Assembly: GCA_003184365.1 (NCBI GenBank)
Contig: NKYR01000017.1
Coordinates: forward strand, 62,001 to 126,000
DNA length: 64,000 nt
Reading direction: 5' to 3'
Source of the DNA: Evernia prunastri
Lineage: Eukaryota > Ascomycota > Lecanoromycetes > Lecanorales > Parmeliaceae
The position numbers were made by a program, and so were the translations under genes. The notes below the pieces were generated by a model that ran no database searches, was not told the DNA's origin, and saw only the letters and a list, made by a program, of their open reading frames with translations. Shown in pieces: positions 32,298 through 40,638 of the stretch. How positions within the stretch are numbered: position 1 is the first letter of the stretch; each line of letters starts with the position of its first letter.

Positions 32298-33625
32298 TTC
32301 AGACCGAGGGCTTTCGTTTCTGGGGGGAAGGGGGGGAGAAATGAAGGACGGGGATCATGGATGCAATAATAATAATAATGAGATGATTCAAATGGAAAGT
32401 AGTCGTGGGTATTAAATGTCAAATAACAATAATATGCCCCGTGGATGCACGCTATTCATGGCTAATGCTAATGGCTAAGGTAAGGTAATAAACGTATTTA
32501 TTGATTGCTAACCTGTTACCTATCTGACTTGATGATGTAATGTATTCCTAGTTTTCAATTGGCGCGACACTGAGTAGGTAAGTACCAAACAAGCATTAAA
32601 GTAAGCCTAACAGGCATGTCCAGAGCAGGGATTCAAATCTGGTTCCTCGCATTTACCAGTATTACTAATCATCAAAATCAGAAAGCCAGTCTCCAGTGAG
32701 CCACACACACACCTTTCCAACTCGAATCTCTCCAATCTTTCTAACCTAATCAGGTATTGTATTGATGAGTTTTCTTACGCGTTACAATAGTACTTTAATA
32801 ATAAAGGCGGCTTGAAGCAAGCCAAGAAAAGAGAACGGCAAACGGCATTATTATCTCTTTCGGATTGTCCATGTCCAGGAAAGTAAGCTGCACATCTTAC
32901 GGAGTACCTAGGTAGCATGCCAAAAGAGAAAGATAATGAGCTCCAACAATCCCCAGAATGATTAAATCTCATCCCGCTTCTACCAAAAACAATGGGAAAC
33001 AAAAGATCCGTACATGTACAACAAACAGTAGAATTATATATTTTCGGGGGAAAGAGAAATAATGTCAGGCATCAGACAGATAAGTAGGTTTTACATAAAA
33101 GATGAAAATAAACTTACTCCCTACTTCTAATCACATCTTTACTTTACTTCAATTGATTGCTCTTTCACATCATCACATGGAAGTCGAATGCAAACAAAAA
33201 AGTACTGACAATTAACATCATCTTACAATCGCGGCAAGTCCCGGCGCTAATACATGATAAAATTTGCACGCAATGGATGTGGATGTATCATTTAATACAT
33301 GTGTATGAAGAACTATCTAGGTAATATAGATACTTAGGAACGGGCCTCAACAACTAGAACGAGTTGGGTGGGGGGGAGATGAAGTCCATCATAAGCCATA
33401 ACAAGACTGAGCGCAATCCTCTGCAGGCCACAAATCAGATAAATTGCCTTCAGACAGTTTTACTCTGCTTCGCTCAAATCTCCCTTTTCCGTGACCTCAA
33501 AACGCGCCTCGGAGTTGGAAATTTCACACGTGAATCATCTCGAATGTTCGAGCAGCTCTAAGTATCATCTACAACCAAATCGCCTCTCAGATTACCTATT
33601 CTGTGTTGCTGCATCTCTTCACGCA

Positions 33626-34583
33626 ATGGCTCACGAGAAGAACATTTCTAAGCAGGTGGGAAGACATCACACAGACAATCCAGCAAAGGAGACCACCAAA
33701 GCAAGCTCCACCGTTGGTCCACAGCCCCTGATGAGCACCAAGCACCATCTAGCAAAAGGTGCCGACGAGGCGATAGCCAGGAAACGTAGGAAAATCAACA
33801 GCAACACTGGACTAGATCACCATGACCCGCAGTCATTTGCCATATCAGGAAACACAGCTATGGGGAATCTTGAACATACTGAGCTCGAACCCGATACCTC
33901 GGCCCAAGACCTACCTCCTGAAGTCAGACATTTACGCTTCAAATACGACTTCACCATGATGTCGATCAATTCTTCAACTGGGATCGGCGATAGGGTCAAA
34001 AAGATAGAGCTCCTAGTGGAGAACTTCAGCTTTGCAGACCCGAAGTGGAAGCCGAGTATCGTGGTCTTGCATGCCAAGTCGAAGGTCGCAAGTAAGATGG
34101 TCGCCATCGTCGAGATAGCACGACAGAACATCGAGCGCGACAAGGGGAAATGGTGGCAGTACTCTAAATTGGATGGACAAATGTTTGAATTGAAGACCAA
34201 ACCGGTGAAGCGTAGGGATGATGGAAAGACGCTCAGAGAATGGCAGAAGGAGCGAGCTAGAGGGCAGCCGGAAGGGTGTGAGGAGGTAGGAGACGAGACG
34301 GGATGCGCTTCGGAGGAGCACCAGCATGACCATGAGGTCACCCACGAAGATGAAGAGATGGAAGACGCATTTGAGAGTATGGTGAACACCGAAGAAACAG
34401 GTCAGGGAGCGAAGCAGTCTGGGAAATGCAATGGCAGAACAATAAGGGCTATCACTGTGATGACAATCTACTTTGCGAGGGTACCGGTGCCTGGATTGAA
34501 GGAGCTCTACGGGTACGTCTCTTCATTACTTCGTGGACGCTGACTACTGATACCTATATGGTAGAGAGCAGACGAATTGTTGA
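33626..34583 (+). CDS. Alba-like domain DNA/RNA-binding protein
   Basis: Two exons: 33626-34512 and 34565-34583, giving 301 residues. A Lys/His-rich N-terminal region with RKRRK (possible nuclear signal) leads to LPPEVRHLRFKYDFTMMSI, followed by VKKIELLVENF, KPSIVVLHAKSKVASKMVAIVEIA and GKWWQYSKLDGQ, a pattern seen in uncharacterised fungal proteins annotated with the Alba fold. An acidic linker follows, then RAITVMTIYFARVPVPGLKELYG. The short last exon ends GEQTNC. Alba proteins bind nucleic acid and include RNase P/MRP subunits such as Pop6 and Pop7, but I cannot assign this one to a complex. The 52-bp intron has GTACGT and TAG borders. The first ATG of a longer open frame that fits the family is used. 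Confidence 0.78.
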
Positions 34584-35194
34584 GAGATGAAATGATCTTC
34601 TGCACAAAGGCGATGCACCAGAACGAACGGTATGATCAGCAGCATGCAAGGAGCCTGCAGCTGTTGGGCTGGAATGGCAGCAAAGTCTTTAGCGTTTTGT
34701 CAGATGGACGGTGATGCTAGATACCCCACGTAGCGTGTGCTTTAGCAATACCATAATTTCCTTGTGTCAGTCCTTTGTACATTCTGGCTTCTTTACTTCT
34801 TTACTTCTTTCTCTCTTTACAATCTTTCTCGAAAAGTGGTGCAGTTCTGATGGGATCTGGTGGGGAAAAATAAAGTAAATCCAAGTTCAAGCCTCGGCCC
34901 GCTGGTGCCGCCTTTCCTGATGCTGAACTTCACGACGACTTTTCTTTTGGCAGCATCCATTCGAGCCATTGACAGGTATTTTAGGAACGACAGACAATAA
35001 TATCTATCCGTCTCAACACTGAGACATACCGCTTCCTGAACAGTTGCATGAGTTGCGGTTCCAAACCACCTTGTGAGTACTGGTGAACGTCTCCCCCCCT
35101 CCTCAATTCTCCACGACCCCTCTGGCTGACTTCTCCGCAGCTCTTCGGACCTGTTGCTCTTCGAATTCAAGCGCCTCGCTCACCGTTCCTCAAC
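34584..35194. other. Spacer upstream of VTC1
   Basis: 3' region of the Alba-like gene and promoter of VTC1. A pyrimidine tract (CTTTACTTCTTTACTTCTTTCTCTC, about 34790-34815) is present. No gene recognised. Confidence 0.5.
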
Positions 35195-35569
35195 ATGTCA
35201 TCACAGCCTCTCCTCCAGACCGCTCCGGGCAAACGCATTGCCCTTCCCACCCGAGTCGAACCCAAAGTCTTCTTCGCAAATGAGCGCACCTTTCTCTCCT
35301 GGCTCAACTTTACCGTCATCCTCGGTGGACTCTCAATCGGTCTGCTGAACTTCGGCTCCGATGCCACTTCTCGCATCTGTGCCGGGCTGTTCACAATCGT
35401 GGCAATGGGGTGCATGATCTATGCGCTTGTGACGTTTCATTGGCGGGCGAGGAGTATACGGTTGAGAGGGCAAGGGGGCTTCGATGATCGGTTTGGCCCG
35501 ACAGTATTGGCGGTGGTACTCGCAGGGGCGGTTGTGGTTAACTTTGTGCTGAGGGTTACTGGAACATAA
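35195..35569 (+). CDS. VTC1: Vacuolar transporter chaperone 1 (VTC complex membrane subunit)
   Basis: Vtc1 is the small membrane subunit of the VTC complex, which synthesises polyphosphate and moves it into the vacuole. A single exon of 124 residues, near the yeast length of 129. The hallmark RVEPKVFFANERTFLSWLNFTVILGG (DUF202-type) begins at about residue 20 and is followed by three membrane segments (about 37-56, 62-82, 101-120). Arginines in the first conserved segment and in WRARSIRLR are typical pore-lining or cytosolic positions. No SPX or polymerase domain is present, as expected for Vtc1. Confidence 0.96.
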   Translation: MSSQPLLQTAPGKRIALPTRVEPKVFFANERTFLSWLNFTVILGGLSIGLLNFGSDATSRICAGLFTIVAMGCMIYALVTFHWRARSIRLRGQGGFDDRFGPTVLAVVLAGAVVVNFVLRVTGT

Positions 35570-36120
35570 GCTTTGAGTGGAAGGGTGAGATCGAATGATG
35601 TATATGGTTTGGGCGATTGGATATAAACAAGGCAATAGGATCGAGTTTTGCTTTTCCACGATCAGGTCAACCCCTGCGGCGCTGGTGGCGCAGCGCGCAG
35701 TCTCAACGCTTTGCAGAAGTCTTTGCATTGCTGGTACGTCCTGAGATCCTGCAAGGACAAAACTTGATAAATACACCATGGGCAGTGCTCCAAGCTTTCA
35801 CGAATCTCCGTCGACACCATCCCGTGCAATATACCTGGGTCCGGCGTTCCAGTCGTGTTGTGCGCCTATTCGCATTTAAGCAAGCATGGCACTTTGGCAG
35901 TCGAGGAATATGCAGACTTTGACCGCAAAGCAGACCCTAGCGTGTCCAACCTCAGTGAAAACTAGAAACCCTCATGCAATACCAGTACTTCCGTTGCCGT
36001 ATAGGATCGCCGCCGATGGCAACAGAGTCTATACAGCTAGAAGAGCAAGAAGCGTAAGTAGACCTTACTTGAGGAGACTCGGAGCCAACGCAAAGGCTTC
36101 TAGCAAGGAACACCCCCTTC
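35570..36120. other. Spacer, no gene recognised
   Basis: Short open frames on the plus strand (for example 35617-35922) have no recognisable motif. The region probably holds the 3' ends of VTC1 and the F-box-like gene. Confidence 0.45.
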
Positions 36121-36477
36121 TCAATGTTCCTGCCCCGATGCCCTGATTACAGAGACACATGACCGCGCCTTGGGATAGCGTAAAAGAACTTCAACGAGAA
36201 GGTAGTAATCGATCTCGACGCCCACTCGGACGATGTCGAAAAGTTCGGCGGCTCTCACTATCGTCCATCGACGCGGCTTCGCATCCTGGGTGCTTCTGTA
36301 TTGCTCGGTGATATCGTGAAATTTTTTCTGGTAGGCTTGGTAGTCAGGGAGCGTGTCAACACATGATTGGCAACGCGAATGAACCTGTCGGCAGTGAAGG
36401 ATCGAGAGAGGATCCAAGAGGCGAATGATGGAGAAGAGCAATTCGGATGGTAAATGGGTGAGTCTGTCTGGTGGCAT
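36121..36477 (-). CDS. Small F-box-like protein
   Basis: The frame from the ATG at 36477 encodes 118 residues. The N terminus, RLTHLPSELLFSIIRLLDPLS followed by ILHCRQV, matches the F-box pattern (LP-E-ll--I---L---dl---r-V). About 70 residues follow with no known repeat, so substrate-recognition repeats are absent or not recognisable. Longer open sequence upstream in the same frame (to 36702) is not F-box-like and overlaps the promoter of the neighbouring dynein gene. The product could be a short adaptor, a truncated member of a larger fungal F-box family, or the first exon of a longer gene. Confidence 0.6.
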   Translation of the reverse strand: MPPDRLTHLPSELLFSIIRLLDPLSILHCRQVHSRCQSCVDTLPDYQAYQKKFHDITEQYRSTQDAKPRRWTIVRAAELFDIVRVGVEIDYYLLVEVLLRYPKARSCVSVIRASGQEH

Positions 36478-36703
36478 AATATGGATCGCTCTTGCATGAG
36501 GCGTAAAATATTTATAGGTAGAGTGAGTACGTGCAGTGACAATGCAATGATGATCTGCACTGTCTTGCATTTCATGGCGCCGCCGGGAACCTGAGTTGGG
36601 AACAACCTCGGTTCGACATACGAGTACCTGACTACCTACCTTACCGAGTAAATACGAGTAACTTAGATTCCATCTGTTTGCTGCCCCTCTCAGCTCCCTC
36701 AAG

Positions 36704-37280
36704 ATGGCTTCGGTACCTAGTTCTCAAGCTCAATCAACAGCTGTAGGTTCTCTCGTCTCCCTGTCTGATTGATGCCTTGCCCGCTGAACTCATGCCAGCC
36801 TATACCAAGCACACGTCTTACAGACATTGCAAATAACGTATGTCTTTACCCACAAGAGACTCATTGCGCAGTTGCCGACGTGTAAATCTCTAGGCCTGCG
36901 ATTCAGCGTTCCAATCGGTTACTACCTATGAACACGCCAGTACCTCTTCGTGGAATTCTACCATCATAAACGAGATCCTCCAGAACCTCATCTCTGAGTC
37001 CTCACACTCTGGCCAGCAGCCTCTTTACAAGTTTGCAGTCACAAGCACCATCATCCAACATACCACACCGCATTCAATTCCTATCAATGACGAAGCATCG
37101 AATGACGGTGCACAAGATGCGATAGGTGGACAGGGTACTGTGGGGCGCAGGGGTATGCATTCGGCATCCGGGGCATACTGGAACAACGAAAAAGACGGGA
37201 TGTGGAATTTCAAATATGAAAAGGCGACATCGAAGGGGTTTGATGTTGTGCTTAGTATTCTTTGGATCTCGATTGTTTAG
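36704..37280 (+). CDS. Tctex-type dynein light chain
   Basis: Tctex-type light chains bind the intermediate chain of cytoplasmic dynein and help link cargo. Three exons: 36704-36742, 36799-36837 and 36894-37280, giving 154 residues. Two 39-nt exons supply the N terminus, ending RLTDIANN, which joins to ACDSAFQSV. The core motifs follow: WNSTIINEILQNLI, QPLYKFAVTSTIIQHT, GAYWNNEKDGMWNFKYE and FDVVLSILWISI at the C terminus. An insert of about 30 Gly/Asp/Ser-rich residues lies between the second and third core segments, commonly seen in filamentous fungi. All borders are GT-AG and phase 0. Confidence 0.92.
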
Positions 37281-37369
37281 GCACCCGGAGGTTCAGAATA
37301 ATCTACGTGCATCTTCGGAAAATTGACACGAAAATTTAACCTTGTTTGATTCGTCTTTCATTTCAAAGA

Positions 37370-38458
37370 CTAGTAGCTGAACTTGAATCCACCGTTGCCA
37401 GAAACCACGGATCCCGTGCACCAGGCGCTGTCGTCTAAGCAGAGCATGGCCACGACACCAGCAATCTCGTGGTCATATGCAGGCCTCCCGCCTGCCAACT
37501 CCGCCTCGTTGACAAACTTCTCGTCGTCTATTCCTTCCCTTACTCTCTGCAACGGAGCGTTTTGCATAAAAGGCTTCATTTGCTTTTGGAACTCCGGACT
37601 TGTCGACGCGTACATGTCGGTGGCCACAGGCCCAGGGTTTACAGCATTGACAGTTGCTCGCTCTGCTAGCTCTCTGCTCCACGTTCGCGTCATTGCTTCC
37701 AATGCTGCTTTGGTGCCTCCATACACCGTCTGTCCGTAAAAGCCTAGGCTTGACGATACTGACGAAAGATTAACGATGCGGCCGGAGCGATCTTTGGGCA
37801 GAAAAGGAAGTGCGGCTTGAAGCAGAAGAATAGGGCCAAGGACATTGACAGTATATTGGTGGGTGAAGTTTTCCGAGGTGACCTCTTCTAGGGGCAGGTT
37901 CTTTGAAACGGCCGCGTTGTTGACAATGATGTCAATCTGGAAATTTCCTGACCTTTGGTGGGCGAAGCGGTTTTTGGCAGTCGTGATTAGATGGGCTGGA
38001 CCTTGTGGATTACCCATATCCGCCTGGACCACGATGGCATTGATGCCATAAGAGCTCTCCAAAGAGGAAGCAAGTTGGGCACTGGGCTCGGACGAAGAAC
38101 TGGAAGTATAACCCAAGACAAGGGAAGCGCCTTTCGAGGCAAGGTTACGGGCAATGGCAGCGCCAATCCCTGAAGGCTTCGTTTGAGCACATGTCCAGTG
38201 ACTGCGGAGATATTCAAGACAAACCTCGAGACCCTCCAGTGACCTGCACCATTTCGGAGTCAATATGGTTCCTTCGAAGCAGACGATACATGTTACCCAA
38301 TAAGCTTGGGGAGGATGATGAGTATTTTGCCCCCGCGCTATGTCTTGATACTCAAGCTTGGTATCAAAGTGGAGATAACTTTTCTCGAGGATGTAACTCA
38401 CAATTGCTAGCTTTCCTTCCAAGGCTCTCGATGCTGGGCCCGACCCCGGACGAGACAT
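37370..38458 (-). CDS. Short-chain dehydrogenase/reductase (3-oxoacyl-ACP reductase-like)
   Basis: Three exons: 38458-38402, 38243-38225 and 38169-37370, giving 291 residues. The Rossmann glycine motif TGGSRGIG is assembled from a 19-nt middle exon (VTGGSR plus one base) joined to GIGAAIARNLA. NNAAVS and a classical catalytic set follow: Ser in NLSSVSSS, Tyr and Lys in YGGTKAA, then NAVNPGPVATDMY. The C-terminus GSVVSGNGGFKF is typical of reductases annotated FabG-like. Substrate is unknown; NADPH use is suggested by the Ser-Arg in the loop but not proven. The unspliced frame is open through both introns, so a naive model would include about 70 false residues and destroy the cofactor site. 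Confidence 0.9.
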   Translation of the reverse strand: MSRPGSGPASRALEGKLAIVSYILEKSYLHFDTKLEYQDIARGQNTHHPPQAYWVTCIVCFEGTILTPKWCRSLEGLEVCLEYLRSHWTCAQTKPSGIGAAIARNLASKGASLVLGYTSSSSSEPSAQLASSLESSYGINAIVVQADMGNPQGPAHLITTAKNRFAHQRSGNFQIDIIVNNAAVSKNLPLEEVTSENFTHQYTVNVLGPILLLQAALPFLPKDRSGRIVNLSSVSSSLGFYGQTVYGGTKAALEAMTRTWSRELAERATVNAVNPGPVATDMYASTSPEFQKQMKPFMQNAPLQRVREGIDDEKFVNEAELAGGRPAYDHEIAGVVAMLCLDDSAWCTGSVVSGNGGFKFSY

Positions 38459-38843
38459 GATGCAGATGTTCTTCCCTTTGCTATACTATTCAGTAAATAA
38501 TAGTAGGTTTGACAGGATATGTTTACTTTGATCTTAACAGAATAGACAGCGAGACAATGCAATTGAGTATTCAAGAAACTTAGAAATAACGTGCTGTTTT
38601 TGTGAACTAAAAGTAAAGTACCATCTCGGAAGAATTAATGTCACCGCCCGAAAGATGGGCCGTCTGCGGAGAGGCGAAAACTGCAGTACGAATCGGCTCC
38701 AGTTGCAAAGAAGTGGACCCCTCCTCGATCTAGAGGCGCGAATGGACATGATAGCTAGCGAAAATGTTCATGCAGGATCATTAGGTCCAATTGCTATATA
38801 GATACATAGGATTCAAGTATCTGTAGTGGCGAAGTATCTGCCA
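38459..38843. other. Spacer between SDR gene and DRE2
   Basis: Both flanking genes are on the minus strand, so this holds the SDR promoter and the DRE2 3' end. Nothing else recognised. Confidence 0.5.
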
Positions 38844-39932
38844 TCACAATTGGACTTCATCATTGACCAATCTAACCTCTTCCCCAGGCTTAAACGCAGG
38901 TAGACCTATGTACGGACACCCATCACACCTAAAAGCATCCCCCAACGCACAGTTACCACAGCTTCCGACTTTCCCTTGCACTGTGAAATCTACTTCCGCC
39001 AATTCGTCCGATTTCAATTTTGCAAGGTTTTGGTCGGCATGAGAGCGTTTCGCTTGATCCTCAGCTTCGAGCCGTTGCGCAAGGCCACATGTGCAGTCTT
39101 TGCAAGCACGCCGACGTTTGCCCGCTTTGGGCCGACATTCGGGTGCTTTGATGTGGCAAATTGATAAGCCGGAAGAAGTCAGGGGAGGATAGACGGGTAT
39201 CGGAGACTTACGTTGAACAACAGGTCTTTTCAAGTCTTCCTCATCCAGTAGAGTATCTTCATCAATTAGATCTTCATCATCGTCGTCGTCGACCTCCGGC
39301 GTCCCAAAATCATCACTGAAATCAACGTATCCTACGCCTGCTGGCTGCGTTGACGCTGGGGGCCCATTCTTTCGCTTTCCGTTAAGGTTCAAAGAGACAG
39401 CGCCTGTACCTACTGCGCTCGTTGTAGCTGTTCCACCGTTGCTCTTACCCTTGGCGAGACGCAGTGGCACCGATTGTGTAGCCGTGTGATCTGGTTTCAA
39501 CATATCATTCCCTTCCACCAACAGGCCTGCAAAAATAGCCTCTTTCCGTTCTTCTGCGTCATCGGTGGCAAAGTTTCCGTCCTGGCTCTTTAACCTCCCA
39601 CCAGGCTTCAACGAGTGGACAATGCGCGACAGGACATCACGATTAAGCAATTTTTTTGACTCTGTTCGTGTATTGTCTGCGTCTGAGAGGACGAGGACAA
39701 TATCGTAGGTAGCTTCTGGCAGGGAAACAAGGGATAAGAATAGGCGATCAAGCATCTGGATATCCGTGGCGTTCCGGTCATGGGCGGCGAGAACATTGTT
39801 CAGCTTGTCCGGGTGGGAGGATAGGGAGGGAGGGGAAAGGAGAAGGCTTCGTGGAGGTGAAGAGACACCTGCACTTTTTATCTGGACGGGGAGGAAGTCT
39901 GAAGTATCATCAAGACTCATGGCTGGTGCCAT
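38844..39932 (-). CDS. DRE2: Fe-S cluster assembly protein Dre2 (anamorsin/CIAPIN1)
   Basis: Dre2 receives electrons from Tah18 and supplies them to the cytosolic iron-sulfur assembly machinery. Two exons: 39932-39212 and 39145-38844, giving 340 residues. The N-terminal methyltransferase-like domain is divergent (residues about 10-140). A linker with a strongly acidic stretch follows. The C-terminal iron-sulfur region contains C-x-PKAGKRRRA-C-KD-C-T-C and the twin CGNC ... CDGC motif. The 66-bp intron contains no stop and is a multiple of three, so an unspliced frame inserts 22 false residues between RPVVQ and PECRPK. The start at 39932 (MAPAMSLDD) is preferred to the upstream ATG at 40070. 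Confidence 0.94.
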   Translation of the reverse strand: MAPAMSLDDTSDFLPVQIKSAGVSSPPRSLLLSPPSLSSHPDKLNNVLAAHDRNATDIQMLDRLFLSLVSLPEATYDIVLVLSDADNTRTESKKLLNRDVLSRIVHSLKPGGRLKSQDGNFATDDAEERKEAIFAGLLVEGNDMLKPDHTATQSVPLRLAKGKSNGGTATTSAVGTGAVSLNLNGKRKNGPPASTQPAGVGYVDFSDDFGTPEVDDDDDEDLIDEDTLLDEEDLKRPVVQRKSPIPVYPPLTSSGLSICHIKAPECRPKAGKRRRACKDCTCGLAQRLEAEDQAKRSHADQNLAKLKSDELAEVDFTVQGKVGSCGNCALGDAFRCDGCPYIGLPAFKPGEEVRLVNDEVQL

Positions 39933-40638
39933 TGCGTTTACTGTGATCCTCTCACTCCACGAAGAGCTTGTTTCGTATTCAAGTAGGTTGTAGATGGATG
40001 CAGTATGCGGTCTCGTTGAATAGTGCAAGTGACAGTGTGAAGGATGAGTGATTGTGTCGGGCAAACACAAAATTGCCCTAGGAGTCCCACATATTCATTA
40101 TTATTTATAGAGTAGGTACTTTGCCAAGACGTTTGAAAAGATGTCGTGTTGTCGTGTAAAGATACCTTGACAAAAATAAAACAGTAAGGTGATTTTTACG
40201 TTGTTATTACCGCTGAGGTGTGACTAAGATATACCTATACCTATTAATGGCATATGATACATCACCGCATGATGTGATTTCAAGTGAGTACTAAATTACT
40301 AAGGTAAGGTGTTTAAGGTTACTTTAGTGGTAAAGCGAGATAAGGAGCTTTATCTTAGCGTATTCTTCACCAGCCTCCCTCCCAAAGCCGAAGGTACTCT
40401 AGAGTACGTACCCACAGCCGTACATCTTTTGACACTGCGACAGATCAGATTTCATAATAAGTTACACAATCACTTTCGAGCTTCTTTCCGTTTAGATCGC
40501 TCCACTTCCGAGTAAACATTTCGTTTGTACTTTTGCCTGGCTTCGTTCAACTTACAGCTAGCTACCTGACCACGTTCTACCTGCGTCCACAAACATTCAA
40601 ATCTCTTTTTGTCGCGCGTCGGCCAATCCTGTGCGCCA
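39933..40638. other. Divergent promoter region
   Basis: The promoter region of DRE2 and of the coiled-coil repeat gene. It is AT-rich with repeated TACCTA/AGGTA words. No gene seen. Confidence 0.5.

Larger units (their letters stand above)
31311..33625. other. Long AT-rich divergent intergenic region with simple repeats
   Basis: This 2.3-kb spacer is the largest in the window. It contains GGAAGT, AAT and GGGCAGA tandem tracts (listed separately), an ATGCG run near 32012, a T-run near 32171-32189 and many GTAGGTA/TAAGGTA words. It may include a long 5' leader of the zinc-finger gene and the promoter of the Alba-like gene. No coding sequence is supported. Confidence 0.55.

Noticed and set aside
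32610..32700. tRNA-like B-box (GGGATTCAAATCTGG)
   Set aside because: The G53-C61 pair and the acceptor and anticodon stems cannot be formed, and no A box lies at the right distance.
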